DNA of 64,000 bases from NCBI GenBank assembly GCA_002811645.1, contig PDIP01000008.1:23403-87402 (forward strand). The letters are read 5' to 3'. Within the stretch, counting starts at the first letter, position 1. Each line of letters starts with the position of its first letter. Below are positions 1-10,500 of this stretch, in pieces. The stretch comes from Corallochytrium limacisporum (Eukaryota > Opisthokonta). A program made the position numbers and the translations under genes. The notes below the pieces were generated by a model, which searched no databases, was not told the origin of the DNA, and saw nothing but the letters and a program-made list of their open reading frames with translations.

Positions 1-250
1 TAATGTTAAAAAAGTAATAACAAATATATGTACACCAAACCCAAAAGGCAAATAAGTCAACAAAAAAAATTCACCAGTCTGACTTTAAAAAGGAAAAAAA
101 CTAGACAGCAGCGGCGAAGAGAGGCACAGAAGGGGGCCCCCGGGGAAAGGGGCGGTTGGGGGAGAACCGCACGGGAATGGAGAGCACGGGGGGAACCAGG
201 CAGCTGTGGAGAGGCGAGATGATGACGATGGTGAGGCCCAAGACGACAGC

Positions 251-281
251 AACACACACACGCACACACACGCACACACAA
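251..281. repeat. AC-rich microsatellite
   Basis: Interrupted (AC)n tract with two CG steps, followed at about 320-345 by a second short AC run. It can form alternating purine-pyrimidine (Z-type) DNA. There is no sign of coding. Confidence 0.85.
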
Positions 282-719
282 TGCAACACCCGTAGACAAC
301 AACGATGTCATAAGCAAGCACACATACCCACACACACACACCCCAGAGGGACCCCTGATCGCAAAATAGTGCTACCCTTCCTCTTTCCTCCGGCGCCTCC
401 TCCCTGCCCCCCCTCTCCGTTTCCTCGATCAACAGAAACCCAACCCCCCCCTCGCTTAGCCAGCAACTCCCCAAAATCAGTACTGGTTATATGGTGTTTT
501 TATGGTATATCGCAATACTTTCGTTATTTTAGTACAAATTCTTGCTCTCCGTCGTTATTCTTTGTTTTCTTGGTCCCGTAATTCACGGAAGGGGCTCGGC
601 CCACCCCGTCAGAGCGTAGGTGTACCAACGCGTCGCACTGGGCACAGCCAATACCTATGACAATGAGCCCGTACCAATTGGCGGGGAGCAGTAACAAATA
701 TGGCAGATTCAGAGACCCA

Positions 720-797
720 AGAGAGAGAAGAGACACAGAGAGAGAGAGAGGGAGGGAGGGAATAAATACAGCGAGACAGAGAGTGTGGGGGGGGGGG
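720..797. repeat. GA-rich microsatellite followed by an 11-base G run
   Basis: Interrupted (GA)n and GGGA units run from 720 to about 760 and a homopolymer of 11 G occupies 787-797. This is simple-sequence DNA in an intergenic region. Confidence 0.85.
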
Positions 798-1204
798 CTG
801 ATCCTGGGCCCTGGGACTCCCAGCCCCCCTCCCCCTTTGTCCAGAACGGCGACAGGGGCAGGTACCAAAATAGATTAAATAGAAAAAGTAAACGAAAAAA
901 AAATATATAGTAAAAAATTGGGTGACTGTGGTACTTCACCCCCGCAGCAGTTTTAGTTCTCCTTGCCTTCCACTCTGGCACACAGCAAAAGAAAAAAAAA
1001 TGAGACGAAAAAAGCCAGGAGGCTTTATATCCGTCAGGATTTATATTCCCAGAATCGACCTATCTCTGTGTTCCATCCCCCCCCCACCCTTCTCTCATCT
1101 CCATCTTTTTATTAAACGATAGCGGGCAAAAGGGGGGATTCCCCTTTTATGTTCGGCTTTCACTCATCACCCCGTTGCCCGCCCCCCAAAAAATGTAGGC
1201 CATT

Positions 1205-1221
1205 CAGTACCACCGGTACTG
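1205..1221. promoter_or_regulatory. GTAC-N5-GTAC palindrome
   Basis: Arms CAGTAC (1205-1210) and GTACTG (1216-1221) are perfect reverse complements around a 5-base spacer. The same geometry recurs at 14371, 14964, 15686 and 48497. A dimeric DNA-binding protein is a possible reader, but this is inference. Confidence 0.3.
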
Positions 1222-3093
1222 TCCTTACACCAGAACCACCCCATTCTTGGTCCCCCCCCCTCTTTTCCACCTTCCCTTTGGGCCTTGTCACGCTTGCCAT
1301 CAGTGCTGGGTGCAGAGCTTGGGGAGGGGGGGACAAGTTTGGGGGGAAAGGAGACCGTTATCAGCAAGTGCAACGTAGAGCTATTCTGGAGGATCTTTGG
1401 TACCGTTCTTGCGTACTTTATCCCGGTAATGGAAGTTCAGACAATCGCTGCGCGAGCAGTCGCATCTGTACAGGAGTGCAAGTCTAGCTGGCTCTTGCAC
1501 AGGGCATGAGATCCTCAGCATACCCACAGACGTCTTTCAATCCGGGTGACTTTGCTCGCTGACTCAGTTTCCCTCGCTTAGTACGTCTCCATTATCAACG
1601 ACATCTATCATGCATGAGTCGTTCGTGAGATCTTAGCATTCATAAAGCATACGGGTAACCATTGCCCAATACCCAAATACCGTGCCCGTGCTTACTCGAC
1701 TGCTGATCATATGCTTTCTTCCCCATTCTAATGTCTCCGAGTGTGCCTCTTGACGTCAAAGACCTTGAGCTAACGTCCAACGTCGTCGGTTTTCAAAATG
1801 TCTGGGACCGATTCCTTTGTCTGGCGCGAGTTTCTATCGAATTCTGGCGTCCTTTGCACGCGATCGATCCCACACATATAGCCCCTATAGGATTCCCTCT
1901 GTTCTATCTCTCCTTACTTCCAATGGGGCGCCAAATGTCAAGAACGAACTGCGAGCAGCCACTGCCTATCCATTGTCACCCGAGTAATTGGTTCTGCGGA
2001 TTTGCTGAGATCTTGTGCTCGAGTTTGCAATGGTGCCCGTGCGTTCCCCCGCCATGTTGTTCATGCATAGAGTGTACAAGCCCTCAGGGACAGTGTTTAA
2101 GCATGCCCACTACATTCAGAAGAGTGCAAAGTACCGTTTTCACCATATCTGTGGATGTCAAAACTGACCTGTACCTCCCCGGATGACGGAGCGGGAAGCT
2201 AAAGAGGTGATTAGAAGATCTAGTTGTATGTTCTACACTGTTTGTGGCTTGTGCAATGGAAGCACTGGGGTTGCTGTGCCAATGGATGGACGTCAGTGAC
2301 CGAAGGAAGGCTCCCAGACAGCTAAACACAGCCAGAGAATGGCCAAAGGCCCCATCGTCGCTGCTGCAAGCTAAAGATTTGCGCGTCCCACGGTGATTTG
2401 CATCTGCTGCTGCACAATGGCTCCGAAACTTCTACCTCTCCCCAAAACAACAAATCTCGTACCCTTGCCGCGCACCTACGTTGACCTGTACAGACCTTTG
2501 CAGTATCCTGCTTGCGTCTGGCTTCACCTCGGCCACCCGTCGCACGACTACCTTGCCGATCAGCCACTCAACACCCAAGATCGAGCTGAAAAGCGCTGAT
2601 ACACCGTATTTCTGTATCGTCCATTGGTGGACTGTTGAACACAGTAGGATCCTAGCCAGCTTCATTTTGCCTACAAAACCAACGGGCACTAAACGAGAGT
2701 TAGAGCTGCACCCACAAATTCGAATGCCACGCGTGATATGGCCCTTTGCCCGAAAATACCCGTCGACGCTTGCAGGCCCACTAAGTCATCGCATCTCAGT
2801 CACCCGATTGTCTCACACAGGCAGTGCACCCTGATGGCCATGCTATGGCTCATGTGCTGCAGAGCTCGATCGCTGCGCAACTGTACCCATGGGCGCCGGA
2901 GTTCAGCCTTCCTGTATGTAGTCTGAATGATACCGACGTATACAATATCACCGCACTCAACGCTACCGCATCGTCAAAGTGAAATGTCCATTACACAGGT
3001 CCGGATTGCTACCAGCCTGCTCGTCCAGTCGCCACCAGATATCGACTCTATGACCCTTGAAGGTTGTTTGACATGGTCCCTTTGACACATTTA

Positions 3094-3107
3094 CACAGCC
3101 GGCTGTG
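3094..3107. repeat. Perfect 14-bp palindrome
   Basis: CACAGCCGGCTGTG reads identically on both strands with no spacer. It lies in gene-free sequence, so no target gene can be assigned. Confidence 0.5.
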
Positions 3108-4439
3108 AAACATTAAGATGGACACACCAGGCCACAGGAGCGACGCACTTTGACGATCGCTTGCTCACTTTTTTTGTCACCACCCATATGCAGTGCCTGT
3201 TATGTCCATACTTTGAGCTCGCGCTGACACTTTTTTACGGCTGACACACTAGCCACGGACCAATGTGCACGGGTCGCGCTGTTGGAAAGACGCCATCAGT
3301 CGTTAGTTCGAGCGTTAAAGGAGACGGGCAGGGGAGGCGGGACAGAGGGCGGGGGACGGGGACATAGGGCAGCGAAGGGTGGCCCACCCAGCGGCGGACA
3401 TGGTACTCGCATCCCAGTCGGAGCGGTACGGATCTCTGTGCAATGTGTTTGTGTACAACTGCGAACAGTGTTTAGTAGCTTGATCATTCTAGATAGCGGT
3501 GTTGTAGAGTACTCCGCTACCAACTGTCAAGAGACTCCCGAAACTACCCAGGCTCATGCCTTCAATATGGGAGATTTCTTAGCTTCCATATGAGTGTATC
3601 ATGATTCACTAGGACACTAACGAGCATGTTAATTGGTGGATGGGGAAAACCGTTACCAGCAATGATTACAAATGGAGGCCTATTTGTATACACTGTCGAG
3701 AAGTTTTCATTAGGCTATCTCTGAGTGCCATCATCGTCGGCTAGCGCAGGTGGTCAATGTGGCTGAACAGGAGATACTCAGATCCCGCAGACACATCCTT
3801 CCCGCCCAACGAATTCAAATCCTTTCTTTTTGCCACAATGGGCCATGCATGGTAAGCGAGTGTCATCAGTAGAAGCATTTTCATACAGAGCGCAGTGAAT
3901 GTCCATGGCCACCGGTAAATACACCTCACGTAGAATGAAAGAGTTCCAGTACGTTTCAGATCCTCAGGTAATAGCCATGTATTGATGTTGATGTCGGTGA
4001 TGTAAGATGATCTCATTAGTATAGGCGTAATCACCTACTATACCGTCATTGACCAAGGCAACGGACCCAGATTGTACCCACTCATGCGGGTGACCTTCTG
4101 CAAGGATGGATGGAATTGTGCAAACTGAGATTCACTGATCGGACTCAAGTCCATGCAACCAAAGACACACCCACTGATACTTCCTTGGGGTGTCAGTGTC
4201 TATCTCTCGCTTTCTCTCGTTACTCACACAACGGATCAGACTATTTGCCCTGTGCAGCAACGAAAGTTGTCAGACGGCCAACCGCGCATGTGGTGCTCGG
4301 CCAGGTGCCTCGCGAATGAGCATTCGTGTTACTAATCGTGCCCGCCACCCCGTGATTCGCGCTGCGCGCTGCCATCATTTGCAACACTGTTTCCCCCAAT
4401 AACCTCCAGCTCAGTCAGCCCACGCATACTTTTTGAACC

Positions 4440-4800
4440 AATTTTTTCCTTCCGTTTTCATTTTCCCGTGTTCCACAATTCCTTCCTTCGCGTTTCCTTC
4501 CTTTCCGTTGCGTGGTCACTTCGAGCCGCTGTTCCACCGGAGCCTGCGTCCTTTCCCTACTTTTTCTTCTCTGTCTCTCTCTCTGTCTCTCTCCCTGTCT
4601 CCCTCGCTGTGTCGCTCTCTCTCTTCAAGTCCCATTCTCCTTGTCCAAGTTTTTCTCGGCGCTTGTGGTGCTTGCTCTGCCCTTTCTTTCTTTTTCTTTT
4701 TTTTCCTTTCTTTCTCGTTCTTTCCCCTTTTTCTTTGCAGGCTTTGTCGCTTTGCCCTTCCCTCCTTCCCCTCCGGGGCCAGGGGGCAGAAGGCGCCCGG
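4440..4800. repeat. Polypyrimidine block with CT microsatellite
   Basis: For about 360 bases the + strand is almost all C and T, including interrupted (CT)n from about 4,565 to 4,625. Several overlapping open frames cross it in different frames on both strands, which shows they come from composition and not from genes. Such mirror-prone tracts can form triplex (H-) DNA. Confidence 0.7.
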
Positions 4801-4810
4801 CGCCCCGCCC

Positions 4811-4837
4811 GGGGGGGGGGGGGGGGGGGGGGGGGGG
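4811..4837 (+). repeat. 27-base G homopolymer
   Basis: Uninterrupted run of 27 G on the + strand, directly after a GC-rich stretch. It is able to form G-quadruplexes. Its exact length in the assembly should be treated with caution because of polymerase slippage. Confidence 0.85.
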
Positions 4838-5034
4838 CGGGCATGGCACGACACGTCAATCACGAAGCAAGCACACGGCAATCACGAAGCTAATGTACGG
4901 TAAAAAGGGAATCGACGGGGAGGTTGTGTGTGGTTTTTGTGTTGGTTCTTCCGAATGTGTGTGACTGGTACCCAAACACGGCTTCCTGTCTTTGCCTTGG
5001 CCTCTGATCACTCACACACATCAATAAAATAACC

Positions 5035-5682
5035 AACCACCACCACCACCACCAACTCTCTCCGAGTGATCGGATGAATCAATCACCGGGCGGGGTAATG
5101 ATTTGAAAAGGGGAAGGGGGTTCCCGTTTCTCCTCTTGTCGTTCCCTCTGTGTGTGTGTGTGTCGCTCTCTCGCTGCTCTCGCTCTCGCTCTTGCTCGGT
5201 CGCGCTCTCGGTACCCGCTTCTCTTGCGCTCGCCCTCTCACTGTTCCCTATCCTTGCCAAGGTACCTGACAGGCTCTTCTCCCGCTGGGCGCCCCGGGTT
5301 CTATTTTTTAACCGCTCCCTCCCCTCCCGCGCCCCCCCACCCCACCCCCGGGTTCCCTTTTTTTTCGCCGCACTTTTTTAGTTTATCCCTCCTTTTCTTT
5401 TTTTAATTCTTTGGGCCATGTTCCATGCCACCACCCCCTCCCCCTGCCGGGAGAGAAGGGCGCGCGCGCAACAAAAGAATAGAAGAAAAAAAAAATAGGG
5501 AAAAAGAAAAAAAAAAACGAACAGAGAGAGAGAGAGAACAGCGGCTCTTTGCCAAGGGGCCTTGCGGGGAAGGAAGGAGAGGGAAGGGAAGGGAAGGGGG
5601 GGTGTCAGTTTTTTGGTGGAGGGGGGGTGGGGTGGATGGAGAGAGAACCGGGCGAGAGAGTTTTGTGGTGGTGGTGGTGGTG
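5035..5682. repeat. Compound simple-sequence tract: CCA, TG/CT, GA-rich, GTG
   Basis: A (CCA)n run at about 5,035-5,054 is followed by TG/CT repeats and a polypyrimidine block (about 5,120-5,420), a polypurine block with (GA)n (about 5,440-5,670) and a (GTG)6 run at 5,665-5,682. The switch from pyrimidine-rich to purine-rich on one strand resembles that at 15.1-15.6 kb, likewise several hundred bases upstream of a + strand gene. Confidence 0.7.
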
Positions 5683-6278
5683 TGCCGGAAAGGGCGCGAG
5701 CTTTGAGCGATGTGCTCTGTGTTGTGAACGTGAAAGTGTAGCCTCCGGTGCGGCTCCTCGGTTGGTGCGGTGCATAGAGAGAGAGCGAGAGAGCGAGAGA
5801 TGTGAGTACCGGGTCCTCGAGTGGCCCAAAAAAAGCCACTTTGTAGGCGCGCGCCAGCGGTGATACAAAAGTGAGGAGCGAGCATCCAAAACCACGATCC
5901 TGGGGGCCCTATTTCTGCTTGTTGCACGCAGGGCGTATGTGTGCCATGTTTGGGCGGCGCACGGTAGCGATGCAACGCAGCTGCCGGGCCGGAAAACAAA
6001 AATCTACGGTGCCTATCAGAGCACCTCCATCAGCAGCAAAATATTCATCACATGGCTTCAACTGATCAGATCGGCGGTGGTCTCCGCGCCTAGCCACGGC
6101 TCGCAACATATGGATTTTGTGAACTAGGAGTTGCTTTGTTCGGGTGTCTAGCTACTGGAGCTCTTACGCCGGCTATCTGAGGCGAGTGTTCCGTGAGATG
6201 GACGAGAGCACAGCATCAGCAGCGCTGCAAGCGACGTAGCTTAGTTTAAATTTCACACCCTCACAACCGTTTCCAACT

Positions 6279-7277
6279 ATGGGTAACAAAAACAGGGCAA
6301 AGAATCGCAAGCACCACAACGGCGGCCCAAAGCCGCAGGCTGGCGTGGTGCCTGTCAAGCATTGGGATGATCCGGAGCAGCGCGTTGTGCTCATGGTGAC
6401 GACCCGGACCACTGGGCGCTGGACGTTCCCCAAGGGATCGATCAAGAGCTCCGAGAACGCCGAGGCCGCTGCCGTGCGCGAAGCCAAGGAGGAGGCCGGT
6501 GTGATTGGTACCTGTAGCGCCCGCCTCGGTACCTTCAAGGACGGTGACAAGAACAACCAGCAGATTACTTACTTCCTTATGAATGTTACTGAGCAGTTGC
6601 AGGAGTTCGACGAGGCTGGCGTGCGCAAATTGGAATGGGTTAGTCTGGAGAAGGCTGAAGAAATGGCTGAGAAGAAATTCGTCAAGGATGTCGTCACAGA
6701 ACTGAAGAAGCGCGTTGGTCAGGTCCCGGTCGAGACCCCGAAAGCTGAAGAGGAGAAAAAAGCCGAGCCAGAGTCCGCCACTGCCGCCGCAACTGGGACT
6801 GCTGCTGCCGTCAAGACCGAGTCCACCAAAGTCGAAAACAAGGCTTCCTCTGCGAGCGAAAAGATCAGCGAAGCCGTCAAGCCCGCGGAAGAGAAGGCTA
6901 AGGCTGCCGCTGAAGAAGTGAAGGGCAAGGCCCCTGAGCCCGTGAAAAAGGCCGTGGAGGAGGCAGAGAAGAAGGTGGAGGAAGTGACCAAGGAGGCAGA
7001 GACGAAGGTGGAGGAAGCTACCAAGGATGTCGAGCAGAAGGTCAAGGAGGTCAAGGACAAGGCTCCGGAACCGGCCAAAGGCGCTGTCGAGACTGTGGAG
7101 AAGAAAGCCACTGAGGCCAAGACTGAGGTGGCAAAGCAGGTTGATGCCGCCGAAAAGAAGGTCGAGGCTGTCGCGAAGACGTCGGCTGCGAAACCAGAGT
7201 CATCAGGGGATCAAAGTAACCCGCCGATCCGCGCCGACAAGGCCTCCACGAACTCAAGCTGCTGTGTCATTTTGTAA
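6279..7277 (+). CDS. Nudix hydrolase (DIPP-like) with Ala/Glu/Lys helical tail and C-terminal CaaX box
   Basis: Protein of 332 residues. The N-terminal half carries a canonical 23-residue Nudix box at residues 53-75: G53, E59, then R67-E68, E71-E72, G74. The context around WTFPKG resembles diphosphoinositol-polyphosphate phosphohydrolases of the Ddp1/Aps1/NUDT3 type, so hydrolysis of inositol pyrophosphates or diadenosine polyphosphates is likely. From about residue 145 the protein becomes an Ala/Glu/Lys/Val-rich tail with repeated KAPEP and amphipathic-helix-like units, reminiscent of LEA or apolipoprotein repeats. It ends in Cys-Cys-Val-Ile-Leu. The last four residues form a CaaX box whose terminal Leu favours geranylgeranylation (family knowledge), which would anchor the enzyme to a membrane. 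The start is the first in-frame ATG, and the gene faces separase tail to tail. Nudix identity is firm; substrate and lipidation are inference. Confidence 0.9.
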   Translation: MGNKNRAKNRKHHNGGPKPQAGVVPVKHWDDPEQRVVLMVTTRTTGRWTFPKGSIKSSENAEAAAVREAKEEAGVIGTCSARLGTFKDGDKNNQQITYFLMNVTEQLQEFDEAGVRKLEWVSLEKAEEMAEKKFVKDVVTELKKRVGQVPVETPKAEEEKKAEPESATAAATGTAAAVKTESTKVENKASSASEKISEAVKPAEEKAKAAAEEVKGKAPEPVKKAVEEAEKKVEEVTKEAETKVEEATKDVEQKVKEVKDKAPEPAKGAVETVEKKATEAKTEVAKQVDAAEKKVEAVAKTSAAKPESSGDQSNPPIRADKASTNSSCCVIL

Positions 7278-7597
7278 AGAAACTGAACAAAAGAAATCTG
7301 GGGCACAAAGAGCCAAGGCATACGGGATCACGTGGGCCAGCAACCGAGAGAGTATGGCCAGGAACGGACGAGAATATTCCAAATCAACTCCCCCTGGATC
7401 CATTGTGGGCTCCACATTGTCCATTGTATTCATTCCACTTTCTTCTCCATTTCCCACAATTAAAGTTTGTATACGTAGCACCGATCACCCATGTCGTTCA
7501 CTCTCATGTCTTGTTCTGGTCGCCTCAATGAGCGTTTGCGAATGGTTACATATTTATCAAATACAAGGTAGTCGTGTACGTGTCATTCTGAAGATCA
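7278..7597. other. Convergent 3' intergenic region between Nudix and separase
   Basis: About 320 bases between two stop codons. It must hold both 3' ends. An ATTAAA hexamer near 7,460 could serve as a + strand polyadenylation signal. Nothing else is visible. Confidence 0.5.
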
Positions 7598-10500
7598 TCA
7601 GTTCGTGGTGTGCAGGTCGGATAGGGCCGTTTGTAGCGACAGACCGAGGCACGGCGGTCTGCTGGCCAGTGTCATGGGCACACCGTAGAGAACGGGCGCA
7701 GCACCGACCAAGTGCAGCATTTTACACGCCTGGCGCGCCGTCATGCAAGCCCGAGCTAGAGACATGGGAACGTCTTCAAGAATGCCACCATTGTCGCTGC
7801 TTGTGCCACACTCTGTGGGGTGGGCAGGTACCGTGGATCCCCATTCATGCAGCAAGTTCAGGCAGAAACGATCCAGATCTCTGTCTGTGACATCCCACAG
7901 ATTGCCCACTATGGCCTGCGCACCACCCATAATGTAATCAGTGACCGGAGCAGTGGGCTCGATGAACATTTGTGCATCCAGATGCACACTGCTACAGCCC
8001 ATCAACAACACAACAGGTGGACACAGTTTACTTTCCGTTAGGAAACGGATCTCAGACCTCGAGATTACCCGTTCACCTGCATTGTGCCCGCAGTACAGGA
8101 ATACCGTGCATGGATCCATCCGGGACACTGTAGCTTTCGGCTTCTTCGGCCCCCGTTTGGGGCCCTTCTGAGTTGCCGTTGTCTTCGGTTCACCACAGAA
8201 GAATGCCTCGTGCTTATCAGTCAGATTTGTGACGTCCTTCAGAGTTTTGTCCACCTCCGACTTGCCCATGTGTCCGCTCCACACGTTCCCGGCCTTGTCG
8301 TTGCCGTCAAAGACTGTCCTGAAGACCTTTTCCGTAGCCTTGAGGTCACCGAGCGGGTTGATCAGGTACCGCCCATTCTCGAAGTCGACAGAGAGCATGC
8401 CGTTGCTGGCATCGATTTGGCGGCTTAGATGGTCCGAGGAAAGGAAACGGGAGACCGGTACGGCGTTGAGATTAGGAATGCACTCCCATGGCAGTTCCAC
8501 AAACGCTGGACCAAGATGCAAGTATGTATGGCTCCATGACCACAGATCTGGCAGGAAGTCCTCCCCAAATTCAGTCTCAATGAGATCCACAATGGCTTCC
8601 TGCAACGCCCCGAGCGCCTCCACACTCGCCTCCACGTTTCCGAGCTTCGTACCAGTGCATTCCAGTGCGACAAAATGCGCTACGGCCTCATAGTCAGCCT
8701 CCTCCAACAGAACGATCGAGTCGACTACGGCATTGGCACATAGCTCTAATTTGACCTCGTCAACGACGACAGCAGTGTCCTTGCTACGGCTTTTCCGCTT
8801 CGTGACCGCAGAACCACGAGTAGACTTGCTTTTGGTCTTGTTCATTGCTACTGCGGTAGGAAGGTTGCTACGCAGGGTGTCAATCGCCATGGCCACAGCA
8901 CTCTTGCGGACCTTGCAGTCCAGAGCGGACCAGGGCGGACAAAGAGCCAGGGAAGAGGAACCGAGCACCAGGTCTTGCATATCCTGGCACAAATTCTCTA
9001 CCCGGTCATTCAAGGAATTGCGTAACTGCCAGTAGTCGTGCTTAGCCTTCGGAGTCTTCGGATTCAGGCGGTTGGCCTTGGCCGATTCGACCAACACTTC
9101 CCTCAGGGCCATGGTCAGTCTTCGCAACTGGCTAGCAGCGTCACGGTCGCCGGCAAGACGAGACATATTCAGTGATGTTCCATTTGACCAGACCTTGGTC
9201 AAGGAGAGACAAGTCAGCCTACTGGGATCCAGGTCGACAAATACTGCACATTGGCGTGGTTGCATGGCCAGACAGTGCTGCACTGAGTCGCCCCTGCCGT
9301 CCAACTGCCTCTCGACCAGCTTGTCGAACAGAGTGGTACCGTGCTTGTCGCCAGACTTGTGCAATTGGCGGCGGATAGTGTCGGAATAGCGTGCATACCC
9401 AATACCACGGCGAAAGAAAGGGACTTGCCCCTGGAAGCTCGCCCACTCGGCCGGTCTGCCGCAGTTGAGAACATCTCTGATTGATGCAACACAGTCTCCA
9501 TCTGCTTCTTGCACGAGATAACGGATTGTCGCCACATCACATTTTCGGCACATGTCGTTTGGTGCCAGAGATCCGAGTTCGTGCAGAGTGTCATCAATGT
9601 GAGATCGATACTTGGAGTTCAGGATCGCGAAGAGTAAGAGAAAGCCTGTCTGAATGTGTGTGGCAATGGAGCATGTGCCCGCGGTAATGCTGCGAGTCAA
9701 GCTCGCATCGGCGTGGTCGAGGGACAATGCGGCAAGGCTCTTCGTCACATCCTCAGTACGTTCGATTTCAAGGTCGTCCAGGTCATCCATGTCTGACTCA
9801 GCCCCATCCTCGACGTCTTGACCTTCAGACACAAGAACCCAGCGGGATTCAACAGCCTGGAAGATATTCGACCAGAGTGAAGTTGCACTTTCAGAGTCTT
9901 TGAGAGCCGCTACACCATCCGTTTCCATCTCAACCAGCTTTCTCGCCATCTTGCACACTAGTGGTTCGGTTGATATCTCCTTGTTTTGGGTCGCCCAGGT
10001 TAATTTGTTGAGCAATTGCAGAGACGTATGTGCCTGATCTGATACCCCTTGGCGTCTCCAAATGTCAGATCGCAGAGAAAGAAGCTCGGCCCAAATATAG
10101 GACAGACGCCAACGATTCCCAGCAAGGCTTTGGTTAGCTGCCTCTGTCTCTCCGCAGCAGACAAGGACAAAGTCATTCGCAAGGGATCTACAGCTTGAAC
10201 ATGTTTCGATGTCGTCCTTACCTGTCAGTACGCCGGCTTTCTGAAGCAGTTTCTCGAATTCTCGGATGGCGTCTGTGCAAGTGTAGGCGGCTTCGATAAG
10301 GTTGCCCTTCTCAACCTGCTCTAAGGTCATACAATACAGTTTCAGCCCAGTCAACAACCATTTTGCTTGACTGTTGTCCTTTCCTGCGCACGCAAGACGT
10401 TCGCACAGCAGCTTGTGAATGTCTTGGCGTTCTTCTGAGGAAGCCCCGGCCGAAGACATCCGAAGCCAACTATCGTTGATGAAGGTCCAGATCGATTCAG

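Larger units (their letters stand above)
1..6278. other. Long gene-poor region upstream of the Nudix gene
   Basis: No reading frame here has the amino-acid composition or motifs of a real protein; the open frames are translated microsatellites or low-complexity tracts. The stretch contains AC, GA, CT, CCA and GTG repeats, G runs of 11 and 27 bases, and alternating polypyrimidine and polypurine blocks. Between about 1,300 and 4,400 the composition is ordinary but stop codons are frequent in every frame. No tRNA or rRNA was recognised. It could hold a distal promoter, non-coding RNAs or decayed sequence. Confidence 0.6.

Noticed and set aside
4433-4964. Overlapping open frames on both strands in the CT/G-run region
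   Set aside because: Several frames are open at the same place because the DNA is polypyrimidine plus poly-G. Translations are Leu/Ser/Phe or Arg/Lys/Glu runs and poly-Gly.
5403-5999. A 198-residue open frame on the - strand
   Set aside because: It reads through GA- and GTG-repeat DNA and is mostly Ser/Leu/His/Pro low complexity.
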